Positions 1-12,068 of a stretch of DNA of 41,557 nt are shown here, in pieces (the first letter of the stretch is position 1; every line of letters starts with the position of its first letter). This DNA comes from Candolleomyces eurysporus (lineage: Eukaryota; Basidiomycota; Agaricomycetes; Agaricales; Psathyrellaceae): positions 1 to 41,557 of the forward strand of contig JANBPK010000318.1 in the NCBI GenBank assembly GCA_027579435.1. Direction: 5' to 3'. A program made the position numbers and the translations under genes. Under the pieces are notes generated by a model, which had not been told where the DNA came from, did not search any database, and saw nothing but the letters and a program-made list of their open reading frames with translations.

Positions 1-1032
1 ACGTGTATGTGGGCATTGGTGGACATGGATATAGATTGGCGCCGTACGAAATTTCTATCAATTAAAAGCCTACCGTGACGATACTTGCCGGTGGGTGTGC
101 ACAAGCGCGTTAATTGGGTTGACTGGGCTTGGCCCTGCTGTTACTGACAGATGTATGTAAGTATGCGGGATGTCTAGGGTACTTGCCATAATGGGAGAAG
201 ACCCTCAAAGGGAAACTAATACTTCTCTGGTGCCACCGGGTACGATGGTCGAGAGAGACATCACCACGAAGAAAATGCCCCTCCGCAGGGATTCCGATAT
301 AATCTACTATCGCTACTGGAAGGCCGAGGATCCACGTATGTGTCAACGTCTGTATAATAGGGAGGCGTCATCCCTCTGAGCTTCGACGCATTCGGAAAAC
401 GGTGTAGATTCTTCTTTGGGAGTGAATCATAAGTGTTTCCCTACGAAAAAATCTGGCACTGCCAAATCAATCTGCACGGTAACTGGAGGGTAAGAGCACG
501 GCACATATTCCGAGTGGACCGTATGCCCGAAATTCTGCAGATCGAGATAGACCGGAGCTCGAAGGGTGCAGGATGCGCCTAAGCTAGCGTTGCAGTACCA
601 GGGCCATGAAATCATCGATCCTAACGGCGGCAGCAGAAGTTGCCAAGATTGAAGGTGTTCTGCTGAGCGATATCCAGGCCAAATGGTGTTCTGCCATTGT
701 GTGGTTACGAGCGAGCTTGTGATAGCTCGGGCGACGGCTCCTCTGAATTGAGCGCCGACGTACTTAGCCGCCGGCTATACATCCACACCGGACCGAAACC
801 CTAACCTGGACTCTGCCTGTGCTCGCCGAGGCACTCACCGTTGTTCAAGACACCGCACCACGACATGCCCTTGACAGTCATTCCCAGTCCTGCGTCTCCT
901 GAAGGTCTGAGTATGGCTAGGAGACACTTGAAGGTCTCAAACATTCTCAGCACGATCATGGCGGTCAGCAGGGCCTGGGTATGAAACATTATAGATATCA
1001 GCCTCTTGCGAGGACTTTGCGCTCAACTTACG
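1..1032. other. No gene recognised; upstream of ABC transporter
   Basis: Only short open frames occur here on either strand. None resembles a protein I recognise and none joins to another through plausible splice sites. The right end should contain the promoter and 5' leader of the ABC transporter starting at 1033. A weak AT-rich stretch (ttatagatat, near 989-998) could be a TATA-like signal, but this is only a guess. Confidence 0.5.
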
Positions 1033-4000
1033 ATGACTGAAGCAAGTACGAATAGCAGCCCGGAGGCTCCAGAAAGACCTCATCTGCAGGTCGCAACCCA
1101 CAAGACAAGGCACGTCGTCGTGGATTACTTTGACCCTCCTGGAGCCAGGCAGCTCTCGAGGACCCTCAGCTCTATTCGCGGGACCAGACGACATGAATCC
1201 GACGACTCTTCGGAAGAAACGTTGACTGTGGGGGAGAATGTCGATTTTGAGAGGCTCGTGAGGCGATACCTGCACAAGTACGTACGACTTTCCGCGCATC
1301 TTCACGTCCTGACATTTCTGCAGGCGAGACGAATCAGACATCAAACCCCGGCAGCTGGGAGTGATGTTCGAAAACCTACGGGTCGTTGGGCTTGGTGCCT
1401 CCGCGAGCTTTCAACCGACACTTGGCTCACTGTTCAATCCTATAAATGTCGTGCACGCTGTCCAGATGTTGCGGCATCCTCCTCTCCTGGACATTCTTTC
1501 CGGATTCGAAGGGGTCGTTCGACCAGGCGAGATGCTTTGTAAGTAATCCTGGATGTTGAGCGAGATATTGGATTGACTCTCTTCTCAGTGGTGCTGGGTC
1601 GTCCAGGATCTGGTTGCAGCACCTTTCTCAAGGTCCTGGCCAACCAACGGTCGTCGTTCCACTCCGTTGAAGGAGAGGTATTCTACGATTCCATCACGCC
1701 TACCGAGCTTGCAAAACATTATCGTGGAGACGTTCAGTACTGCCCTGAAGATGATATCCATTTTCCAACCCTCACTGTCGATCAGACAATTCATTTCGCT
1801 TCGAAGGCGAGGGCGCCACAGACTCGAATCCAAGACCAGAGACGTAGCGAGTTTACAAGGGTCCTGGCAGACCTTTACGAGACGATATTTGGTCTCAACC
1901 ACGTCAAAGACACTGTTGTGGGCGATGCCTCGATCAGAGGTGTTAGTGGCGGAGAGAAGAAGCGTGTCTCGTGAGTGCCTTTTTCCTACCGACGCGTCCA
2001 TTCTGACCTGCTCTCAGCATCAGCGAGGCGATGGCCACTCGAAGCCGGATCACGTCGTGGGATAAGTGAGTATGCTTAGCCTTCTACCTTTACGTTGCTG
2101 AACCTTGCACTAGCTCGACTCGTGGGCTTGACTCGAGCACGGCTCTGGAGTATGTTCGCGCTCTCCGTATAGCGACCGACCTAGTTCGCAATGCGTCGAT
2201 CGTTTCGATCTATCAGGCGGGAGAGTCACTCTACCAGATGTTTGACAAGGTGTGCCTGATCTACGAAGGCCGCATGGTATATTATGGCCCGGCGGATCGC
2301 GCTAGACAATACTTCATCGACATGGGCTATGTCCCAGCCAACCGGCAAACAACTCCCGACTTTCTGGTATCAGTGACAGATCCGAACGGGAGAACAGCGG
2401 TAGACAAGTCACGAGAAGCCTCGGGATCCAATAGCAAGCCTATACCCAGGAACGCTCTGGAGTTCGAAGCGTATTATCGCGACTCCGAGATACGAAGGAT
2501 TAATTTGGAAGACATCAAGGAGTACAGGTCCGAGTTTGTTGACAAGCACCATTTAGTGCAGAGTTACCAGGAAAGCGCTCATCAAGAAAAGGCTCGGCAT
2601 ACTCGTCGCAAGGCAGGTTGCTTACATTCTCCTAAATTCTGCTTCTAACGAATGTCGAATGTAGAGTGCCTATGTGATCTCTATTCCTATGCAGGTCCGA
2701 ATTGTAATGCTGCGTCGCATACAGATCATGCGCGGTAGCTTCCTTTCGCAGGCTCTCCAAACTGCGTAAGCTTTTCTGCAGCTAATCCCTTTCTGATACT
2801 CACCGCATTGGCGATACAGTACGTTTATTTTGCAAGGTATCATCATTGGCACCACGTTCCTTCGTCTTCAAGATGCAACATCAGCCTATTTCTCGCGTGG
2901 TGGTGTCCTCTTCTTGTAAGTGTATATGACAACGATAACTCGGATTCATGAGTGACCTAACGCCCTGCAGCTCCGTTTTTATACCGACGCTCTTCAATAT
3001 GTCCGAAATCCCCGCTCTTTTTGCCCAGCGGGCCATCGTCCATCGACACGAAATGGCCGCGATGTATCACCCCATGGTCGAAGCTCTCGCTTTGACGTTG
3101 GTGGACATCCCGTTCACCTTCGTTACACTAGCGCTTTTCAGCATCCTTATTTATTTCATCGTTCAATTACAGCAAACTGCTAGTCAGNTTTTTGTGAGTA
3201 CTCTCGCGGTTTTCATCCCCCGATTTATGACTCACCTACGTATCTGTTTAGCACATTTTTCGTCGTTCTGTTCGTTGTCGGAGTGTCGATGAAGGCTTTC
3301 TTCCGAGGCTTGGCTGCGGCTTTCAAGTCGGAGGCCCCAGCCCAGGCGTTGGGTGGGATACTTCTTCTCGCTCTGGCTCTCTATACAGGGTATCAGATTC
3401 CCAGACCTTCCATGATTGGCGCCCTTCGGTGGATATCTTATATCAACGTGAGTTCTATCTCCAGATTTAGTATGATCATATACTCAGAGTACTGATATTG
3501 ATGATCTCCAGCCGGTCTTATATGCATTCGACGCCCTGATGACCAACGAGTTCAGCACTCTTAATGGTGTCTGCTCGAATCTTGTTCCTTCGGGACCGGG
3601 CTATGAAGGCATTTCCCTGACGAACCAAGTTTGTCCTATCGTTGGGGCACTACCTGGGCAAGATCGGGTGAATGGGAACCGATACGTCGAACTATCCTTC
3701 GAGTATTATCACAAGAATATGTGGAGGGTGCGTCCATTGACATGGCTCTTTCAAAAGCCACCACTGATCTCATGACAGAATTTCGGCATCCTCTGTTCCT
3801 TCGGCGTCTTTTTCCTTCTATGCCTTCTGATCTTCACCGAGTTTAATACCAGTACCGCCGCGGACAAGGCCGTAGTACTCTTCAAGCGAGGCACGAAGCC
3901 AGATGCGTTGAAAGAGGCTGAAGCTGCTGTTGGTAATGACGAGGAGAAGGAAAAGGTAGCTGCCAAACCGACCGAACGCGGTGATGAAGAAAAGGCCAAG

Positions 4001-6591
4001 GAGGCTCTCACAGAGCAACCAAAGATGACCAGCGTCTTTTCGTGGGAGCACCTTCATTATCACGTCAAGGCTTCGGGAGAGAATAAAAATTTGCTGGATG
4101 ATGTATCGGGGTATGTGGCTCCCGGGAAGCTGACCGCGTTGATGGGCGAGTCGGGGGCAGGCAAGGTACGTCGCATTCTGAATCCACCTCTTGTTCGTTC
4201 AGAAGGTTGACCTGTGTCCGTGTGCATAGACGACACTCTTGAATGTCTTAGCTGAGCGGACTGATACCGGTGTCGTCACCGGTGACCGCTTTTTCAATGG
4301 GCAAGCTCTGCCTCCGGACTTCCAATCGCAAACGGGATACTGTCAGCAGATGGATACGCATGTTGGGAATACTACTGTGCGAGAAGCATTACAGTTTTCT
4401 GCGCGCCTGCGACAGCCGTTTTCTGTTCCAACCTCGGAGAAGGATGCATAGTAAGTCTTGGCGCTGCATTATTCCTGGGACTTTCGGGCTTACACTGACC
4501 TTTATAGTGCGGAGAAATGCCTGAAGATGTGCGGTCTCGAAGAGTTCGCCGACGCTATGGTTGGGACACTGAACGTTGAACAACGGAAGAGAACTACCAT
4601 CGGTGTTGAACTCGCCGCTAAGGTTCGTTTCGTTGCAGTGAGAGGTTGACCGCTTTCTGACTTTGGAATTGTTTAGCCCAAACTTCTACTGTTCCTAGAC
4701 GAGNCAACCTCGGGCTTGGATTCCCAGAGTGCTTGGGCCATTGTGTCGTTCCTTCGAGCTCTAGCTGATAACGGCCAAGCTATTCTTTGCACGTACGTCA
4801 CGCCTATGATACGGCTGGTATCTTGTTTCACCACGGCTGATTATGACTTGAATTTAGTATACATCAGCCCTCTGCTGAACTATTCCAAGTTTTCGACCGA
4901 CTCCTCCTCTTGAAGAAAGGTGGTCAGACCGTATTCTTCGGCGACCTCGGCCACAACGCCTCTGGCGTTATCAACTACTTTGAATGCAACGGTGCAAGGA
5001 AATGTGAGCCAGGGGAGAATCCGTGAGTATACGACGCAACGACTTCCGGGTTACGACTTCTGAACAGACTTTTATCCAGAGCGGAGTACATGCTCGATGT
5101 TATCGGGGCTGGTGCCACGGCCACCGTCGACAGAGACTGGCACGAAGTCTGGAAAAATTCGCAAGAGTGTCAAGAGGCGACGGAGGAGCTGAAGACCATT
5201 CACGACGAAGGAAGGAAGCAACCTCCTGTCAGTGCCACGCTGAAGTCCACCTATGCAAATCCATGGATTTATCAAGCGCGCATCGTGGTGAAACGGTCGT
5301 TCCTCACGTATTGGCGCGACCCAACCTATCTCATGTCGAAGCTCACGCTGAATATCTTTGGGGGGCTTTTCATTGGATTTACTTTTTTCAAGTCGAAGGA
5401 TACCATTCAGGGTAGTCAGAACAAGCTTTTCGTGAGTAAATTTCTCCTCAGAACTTCCTGAAGGGACGCTATTTGCTTACGCCGTTACATAGGCCGTCTT
5501 CATGGCCACCATCTTGGTTAGTTCTTTCGATTCTTTGTCACCGTTCCGGGCTCATTGAATTACAGAGTGCACCTCTAGGAGGGCAGTTACACGTTCCTTA
5601 TATTAAAGTAAGTCTAGGAATCCGCTTGGCCTGTCTCGTCGCTGACCAGCAAGCCAGATGCGCAACATCTACGAAATTCGAGAACGAGCTAGCCGTATGT
5701 ACCATTGGTCCGCGCTTGTGACAGCACAGATCTTGGTCGAAATTCCCTGGAATATCCTGGGTTCTTCGCTCTTCTTCGTGTGCTGGTACTGGACAGTAGG
5801 GTTCCCTTCCTCTCGAGGAGGATACACCTACTTCATGTACGGTGTCTTGTTTCCCATCTATTACACGACAATCGCTCTCGCGGTTGCATCGATGTGCGCC
5901 ACTGCAGAGATTGCCAGTTTGATGTTTTCGTTCCTGTTTTCTTTCGTCTTGACTTTGTGAGTGTCCTCTTCCGATGTGGCCCTTACAATTCCCTAATAAT
6001 CGCGATAGTGACGGTGTCGTTCAGCCTTATCGGGAGCTCGGATGGTGGCGCTGGATGTACCATCTATCGCCATTTACATACCTCATCGCAGGTCTGGTCG
6101 GTCAAGGTTGGTTTTTCGCCAAGTCACCTCGGTGCCGTTTAGCTTAACCTCTTTCACTATCCAGCGGTCGGGAGACAGCCCATCAATTGTTCTGGGGAGG
6201 AACTGGTCACCATCCAACCGCCTGCAGGCCAGACCTGTGGATCCTTCATGGGAGAGTATATTCAAAGAGCTGGAGGATATCTGATCAACAGCGATGCTAC
6301 TAGCGACTGCCAATTCTGCTCGAGCCGAACCACGGATGAGTGGCTTGGACCTACGTTCAACATTTACTGGCACGATCGTTGGCGAAATCTGGGGCTGTTC
6401 ATCTGCTATATCGTCTTCAATGTGAGTCGAATCCTTTTATAATGACATGTTCTGAGGCTGATGGTGCCGGTGATCAGATCGCGTGTGTGTATTTCTTCAC
6501 GTACATGGCTCGCATACGGAACCATAAACACCTTCGTTGGGTTGCGAGGAAATTGGAACTGGCTTTGGATATTTTCAGAAAGACGGATTGA
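1033..6591 (+). CDS. PDR-type (ABCG) multidrug ABC transporter, full-size
   Basis: Plasma-membrane exporter expected to pump hydrophobic drugs, fungicides or plant compounds using ATP. Splicing 22 exons (1033-1277, 1324-1538, 1589-1970, 2018-2065, 2114-2612, 2665-2765, 2820-2915, 2971-3193, 3252-3447, 3512-3727, 3779-4165, 4230-4450, 4508-4622, 4677-4792, 4858-5022, 5080-5431, 5493-5516, 5566-5607, 5658-5956, 6009-6106, 6165-6421, 6478-6591) gives 1469 aa, a normal PDR length. Order is NBD1-TMD1-NBD2-TMD2. NBD1 has the PDR-type Walker [10 protein letters not shown] (Cys in place of Lys), signature [10 protein letters not shown] and Walker [18 protein letters not shown]2 has canonical GESGAGKTT, degenerate signature LNVEQRKR and LDEPTSGLDS. 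The start follows from homology of [12 protein letters not shown] near the N terminus. The n at 3188 must be omitted to keep frame; the n at 4704 stands for a real base in the Pro of DEPTSG. Intron 2613-2664 appears to be GC-AG. The gene looks intact. Substrate unknown. Confidence 0.95.
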
Positions 6592-7075
6592 ACAGTTTGC
6601 TCGTTAGTGTACTGAACTAAATGATATATAGAGGTTCCGTTTGTGGAGACACATCCCAGTCAGATTTACCTGCAGCTCGGAGACCAAAGAGGTAAGCGGC
6701 GGTCGATTTCAGACGCTAAATCAGCGGTGTCCATCCCTTCCAACATGCCGTGTATACTATGAATATGAACTGCAAGCAGAGTTTCTGGTGCCAAAAATTT
6801 GCATCTTAGGTCGCTGAAAGGGAGGGATAGCTTTGATTACAAAGGCGCTGAAAGGAACATATTTGTAGTTATAACGTGGAGGCTATGATGGATCGAGGTT
6901 CGCGACTACGTGTTTGGCTCGGAGCGGGAAAAAATCATTCTTGTGGAATCTATTACGAAGGAGCCACATTCGACTTGGTACTTCCCAATCAGCTTTCTTG
7001 CAGTGACGCAAAATGGAATTCCGCCAAAGTTTGCATGTTGGGCTGCATCGGTACCAAGGGCACTGGCACAGGAGG
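6592..7075. other. ABC 3' region and 3' flank of NACHT copy 1
   Basis: No gene. From 6592 to about 6885 the sequence is unique and should hold the ABC transporter 3' UTR and terminator. From about 6886 it becomes similar to the 3' flanks of the other NACHT genes (for example 19280-19500), so the left edge of the tandem array is near 6886. The spacer module that precedes the other units is missing here. Confidence 0.6.
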
Positions 7076-8884
7076 TCAGTATGCCATTGGAAAGGAGAAA
7101 TGATGTTCGCACTGTACCTCCCAGTGGACATAGTGGAACATGGAGCTGATACCCAGCTCTGAATGTGATAAACACGTCGACACCCACCAGTCAACGGAGG
7201 ATGAGGTAAAATTGAATTGGGAGATAAACACAAAGGCATCAGGCATGATCAGATTGGAAAGGAAGTGAAGGAATTTCTGTTGGTCCAATGGGCGGCATGC
7301 CGGTGAACCTTTGTCTGTAAAAGATAGGATAAGTAACTGCAAGCTGATTGTATCAACCTGTGTACTCACGCATACAGATATCGAAAACCCTGCTCCAAAT
7401 GAGCTCTGCACACGGCGTACGCCCAACATAAATTTGCCTGCAGCGGTCTTCGCTGCCCAGGAAGTCGTAAAACGATTTATGGTAAGGTCTATATGGCGTG
7501 TCGAAGTCGTCGGAAGGAGGTACGTTGATCAACGAGTGTAGGTCTCCCAGCACATACTCTGCATCGCCGTGGTCTGTTTGAAGGAATAAATTGAGAAGGA
7601 AGGCAGCAGGATCGCTGCCTATCAGCACAAAGAGATTAAGACCACCTGGAGGCAAGTCTCCCTTGATGATCCAGAGCCACTTCACAGCCAGTACAGGATC
7701 CGGCGCCGACTGCAAGATATGGGTGTAAAATGCGTCAAGGTGAGAGAACGGGTTTGTCCCTGAGCTCGGCTTCACTTTCAATACTTGGTCAAGAAGTGTA
7801 TGGGGACTCCCGTGACGAGAAGTGATATATCGAATGATGGTCGCCGCATAAATGAACTGGCCGGAGGCCTGATCGAGCAAAATTGCAAGGATTTCCGGGG
7901 AGGGCCATGATGGGCTGAGATTGTAGCGACGCCGAATTTCACCGAACTTGGCTTGGAGGAATAAGATGATGTCGGCATTCGGGTCGTACTTCTCGTCCAA
8001 AATGAGAGGTGCAGCGAACGATGACTTATGGCTTTCATTGTTGAAGAACTCCCGGAAAACGCGTTCTGAGCGGCTGGCGATGACGATTCGGAAGGGAAAT
8101 GCAGAGTCGAGTGCGGCTTCTTGCAAGACTTGTAAAATCTCCAACTGATCTTCGGCACTCTCTCGCTCCATTAACTTTCCAGTGCGTGAAGAGAGATGAG
8201 AGTCGAGGTACTGCTCTGCCTCACACTCATCTACCCCATCGACCAGCAAGACTCCTGGCACCTTCGATTCGACTGCGACCTGTCGCAGCGGCGTCAGGAT
8301 GAGCGCCTCCATCTGGACACGAAGGTTCTTCTTGAACAAAAGGGGGTTGCTCTTTATGGCTTCCGCCACAGGATCCTTGAGTGCTGGTAGGTGCTGTGCA
8401 AGTTGGTACGCAAGAGTGGGGACGAAAGCTGTCTTCGTTCGACGGTCTGGGGATGCTGAAGACGAAAAGAAGAATGTCACCGCGAGGACCCCATCCTGCT
8501 TGCACGTATCTGCCACCGACCCCATAATAGCAGATTTTCCTGTGCCCGCAGGACCTGTGACCCATTTTATCTTAACCATCTTCTGCGCTGGGTCTGGGTC
8601 GCCATGGACGATCCAGCTGTAGATCTCGCCTTGAACCGCAACCCGAGTTTCTGGATGGCACTTTGGTGCGTCGCAGCGCTCGTTGGAGTCTTGCATAGCC
8701 CCTGCCGCAATTTGAGATGCTAGGTCTGGGATTGGACCTGGTGAATTGAGCAAGAGTTTGGTGTATGAGCGAACTCAGAGCCCTCACCGTTGATAGGGTC
8801 GCCAATAGAAGGTGCTCGATTGATCACAGTCAATTTGAGCTCGTTCACAGAGAAATCATGAGCGTTGCTGAGAACGCTGGTCAT
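7076..8884 (-). CDS. NACHT-domain NTPase, array copy 1
   Basis: Predicted STAND-class P-loop NTPase of the basidiomycete NLR-like family, probably cytosolic. Exons 8884-8788, 8737-7370 and 7314-7076 (introns 50 and 55 nt, GT-AG) give 567 aa with an open frame throughout. Residues 1-33 are a short leader (AHDFSVNELK). The family motif CDAPKCHPETRVAVQGEI lies near 54-71, Walker A GPAGTGKS at 94-101, Walker B VLLVDGVDE near 195-203, sensor-like FRIVIASRSE near 248-257, and YRPYHKSFYDFLGSEDR near 455, matching the winged-helix end of fungal NACHT proteins. Exon 3 adds a conserved tail of about 80 aa (KGSPACRPLDQQKF, SSVDWW). No WD40, ankyrin or TPR repeats follow, so the usual sensor half is absent. 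The start ATG was chosen because it gives the same exon 1 in all copies. Role in recognition or cell death is inferred only from the family. Confidence 0.9.
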
Positions 8885-8944
8885 TGTCGATCACAAGTAG
8901 GGGAACGTCGAGAGAACACGCTCCGTGGCACGCTGTCGGCGAGT

Positions 8945-8977
8945 AAGCGCCCAAAAGGCTGTGCTTACTATATTAGG
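8945..8977 (-). promoter_or_regulatory. Conserved upstream element, NACHT copy 1
   Basis: About 61 nt upstream of the start codon. Read on the coding strand it contains an AT-rich TATA-like run followed by GCACAGCCTTTT and GCGCTT. The same block precedes every other copy at 59-80 nt, although nearby 5' sequence has diverged. Candidate core promoter or transcription start; function inferred from conservation only. Confidence 0.4.
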
Positions 8978-9063
8978 AGTTTCAAGTTGGGCATGGTGAG
9001 GTTTCTGTGATTCGCCTGACGCCTTCTGGTTGATACTTTTTACGCCGTCCTGTGCCCATAAAG

Positions 9064-9262
9064 GAACGAACGATCTGCTGAAAAACAGAAGTTTTATCTC
9101 TGAGGATCTATGACCACTCTCTCGGTATGGGACAATCAAAGAGATGATCATCTTGTCTCCTAGATCTGGCTGGGACAAGATGACAAGATAATTGTATACT
9201 CTATCATGGCACATAGGTTCCTCTCTCAAACGTGTATCTGTAGCGTCAAAACTGATGTGGGT
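9064..9262. repeat. Array spacer module, copy a
   Basis: Module of about 185 bp between the 5' flank of copy 1 and the 3' flank of copy 2. Landmarks are AACGATCTG, CTCTCGGTATGGGACAAT and GTCTCCTAGATCTGGCTGGG. Alignable copies lie at 11690-11870, 14870-15046 and 19078-19260. No coding potential seen. Confidence 0.75.
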
Positions 9263-9472
9263 CAAAGTTCGTGACCATGGGCATCTGCCTAAGGCCTGCG
9301 AAGCACGTGCTTGGGGGAAAGGTCCCTGCTAAATCGATTATGAAGCAGCCACGCCCGGCCTGGTACTTCCCAATCAGCCGCTTTGCAATGACGCAAAATC
9401 GTTTTTCGCCAAAGTTTGCATGCTGGGCTACACCGGTACCAATTACACTGGAAAAGGGGGTCAGTATGCCAT

Positions 9473-11275
9473 TCAAACAGAGGAACGCAGCTCACGGTGT
9501 ACCTTATAATGAACATAGTAAAACAGAAACCTAATCCGATCCTCTGAGTGCGAAATGCACCTGGACGCCCACCAGTCAACGGAGGATGGGGCAAAATTGA
9601 ATTTGGAGGTAAATCGCGAGACGTTAGGCATATCTAGGTTGAAAAAGAAGTGAAGGAATTTCTGCTGGTCCAATGGACGGCATGCCGGTAAACCTTTCTC
9701 TGTGAAAAACAGGGTAAGTAACTGCAAGCCGATTTTTTTAACATGATGACCATGTGTACTCACGCGTACATATATCGAAAACCCTACTCCAAAAGAACTC
9801 AGCACAATGCATACGCCCAACATAAATTGTCCCGCAGCGGTCCTCGCTGCCCAGGAAGTCGTACAACGATTTATGGTAAGGTCTATATGGCATGTCCAAG
9901 TTGTCGGAGGGAGGTACGTCGATTAAGGAGTGTAGGTCTCCTAACACATACTCTGCATCGCCGTGGTCTGTTTGAAGGAATAGATTGATGAGGAAAGCAG
10001 CAGGATCGCTGCCCATCTGCGCAAAGAGATTAAGACCGCCTGGAGGCAAATCTCCCTTGAGGATCCAGAGCCACTTAACAGCCAGTATAGGATTCGGGGC
10101 AGATCGCAAGATATGGGTGTAAAATGCGTCAAGGTGAGAGAACGGGTTTATCCCTGGGCTCGGCTTCACTTTCAAAACCTGGTCAAGGAGTGTATGGGGA
10201 CTCCCGTGACGAGAGGTAAGGATATATCGAATGACGGTCGCAGCATAAATGAACTGGCCGGAGGCTTGGTCGAGCAAAATGCCAAGGATCTCCGGGGAAG
10301 GCCATGATGGGCCGAGGTTGTAGCGACGCCGAATTTCACCGAACTTGGCTTGGAGGAACAAAGTGATGTCAGCATTGGGGTTGTACTTCTCGTCCAAAAT
10401 GAGGGGTGGAGCGAACGATGACATCCAACTTTCGTTGTTGAAGAACTCCCGGAATACACGTTCTGGGCGGCTGGCGATGACGATTCGGAAGGGAAATGCA
10501 GGGTCGAGTGCGGCTTCTTGTAGGACTTGTAGAATCTCCAGCTGGTCTTCGGCCTTCTCTCGCTCCATTGACCTTCCGGTCCGTGAAGAGGCATGAGAGT
10601 CGAGGTATTGCTCTGCCTCGCACTCATCGAGTCCATCGACCAACACGACGCCTGGTACCCTCGATTCGACCGCAACCTGTCGCAGCGGGGTCAGGATAAG
10701 CGCCTCCATCTGGACGCGAAGGTTTTTCCTGAACAAAAGGGGTTTATCCCGTAGGGCCTGCGCCACATGATCCTTGAGTGCTGGTAGGTGCTCTGCGAGT
10801 TGATACGCCAGGGTGGGTATGAAAGCTGTCTTCCTTCGACGGTCCGGGGATGCATATGAAGCAAAAAAGAATGTCACGGCGAGGACCCCGTCCTGTTTGC
10901 ACGTGTCTGCCACTGACCCCATAATCGCGGATTTTCCGGTGCCTGCTGGACCTGTAACCCATTTAATCTTCACCGTCTTCTGCGCTGGGTCTGAATTGCC
11001 GTGGACAATCCAGCTGTAAATCTCGCCTTGAACTGCGACGCGAGTTTCTGGATGGCACTTTGGTGCGTCGCAGCGCTCGTCAGAATCGTGTATGGCGCCC
11101 GCTGCGATTCGAGATACTAGGTCTGGGACAGGGCCTGGTAAATTGAGCAAGAGTTTGGTATCCGAGCAGACTCGGAGCCCTTACCATTGAGAGGATCAGC
11201 AACGTGAGGTGCTGCATTGATCACATTGACTTCCTTCACAGAGAAATCATGGGCATCGCTGAAATAGGTTGTCAT
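9473..11275 (-). CDS. NACHT-domain NTPase, array copy 2
   Basis: Paralogue of the neighbouring array genes, same predicted STAND NTPase role. Exons 11275-11185, 11134-9764 and 9699-9473 give 562 aa with no frame break and no ambiguous bases. Exon 1 is of the second N-terminal type (TTYFSDAHDFSVKE). Exon 2 holds Walker A GPAGTGKS, Walker B GVVLVDGLDECE, and FRIVIASRPE. The linker after the Walker B region is the short form (SSRTGRSMEREKAEDQ). NACHT ends with YRPYHKSLYDFLGSEDR. The tail encoded by exon 3 starts KGLPACRPLDQQKF. Splice acceptor 1 is the canonical ttaccag site. The gene looks intact and lies 589 bp from copy 1. As in the other copies, no C-terminal sensor repeats are present. Confidence 0.9.
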
Positions 11276-11351
11276 CGGCAATGATATGAAGGGGAAGGAA
11301 AAGAAGGGTCAAGCAGCCCTGTGGGAGGCTTCGCGCTTTTATTCCAGGAGT

Positions 11352-11380
11352 ACACGCTCAAAAGGCTGTGTCTATGAAAG
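11352..11380 (-). promoter_or_regulatory. Conserved upstream element, NACHT copy 2
   Basis: Same upstream block as in the other units (cgctcaaaaggctgtg on the + strand), about 80 nt upstream of the ATG at 11275. The stretch beyond it is less conserved. Inferred core promoter region. Confidence 0.35.
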
Positions 11381-11689
11381 TCCCTACCGCACAGAATCAT
11401 ATCATACGTGAAATTTGGATCTGAAGTGGGCCATAATAGGAGTTTAGAGTGCATGGCGCGGTTTCGACCTTTTGAAATCATGCACCTATGCTTCGAGACA
11501 AAACGTTTCACATGTTTCACGGCATACAGAATGTTTGAAGATCAAGGCGAGAACTTAAGAAGATAGATGACCACAAGACTAGTCCGTTTTCACGGCGACA
11601 AGCGGTTCTTGACCTCTCCTTTGTACGAAACCCATCCCAATTAGGAATGCATATCACCCAAGGTGGGCCGCCAGATACGTGGAATTGGA

Positions 11690-11870
11690 GCAAGCGATAA
11701 ACGATCCGTTGCAAACGGAAGCTATATTGTTGCGGATTTCTTACCACCCTCTCGACATGGAACAGCTGAAAAGGTCGTGTTGTCTCCTAGATCTGGCTGG
11801 GACAAGATAGCAAGATACTCTACTGTACTATAGCAAACGGGTTCCTGTCGGTTCACTATGCAAATTCAGG
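11690..11870. repeat. Array spacer module, copy b
   Basis: Second copy of the spacer module, between the 5' flank of copy 2 and the 3' flank of copy 3. It shares GTCTCCTAGATCTGGCTGGGA and gttcactatg with the other copies but is the most diverged over its first 60 bases. Confidence 0.7.
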
Positions 11871-12068
11871 CCGTTAAACCTGTAGTTCTAGCGTCGAAGC
11901 ACGCCCGATGTGGGAAGGAACTTTTTAAATCGATTACAAAGGAGCCACATCCGGCTTGGTACTTTCCAATCAGCTTTCTTGCAGTGACGCAAAATGGAAT
12001 TCCGCCAAAGTTTGCATGTTGGGCTGCACTGATGCCAATGACACTGGGAAAGGAGGTTAGTGTGCCGT

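Noticed and set aside
6910..7149. Small + strand frame recurring in the 3' flank of array units (WYFPISFLAVTQNG)
   Set aside because: It is open in four units, but the unit at 15150-15300 has in-frame stops, and the opposite strand is equally open. Repetition of DNA explains it better than a conserved small gene.
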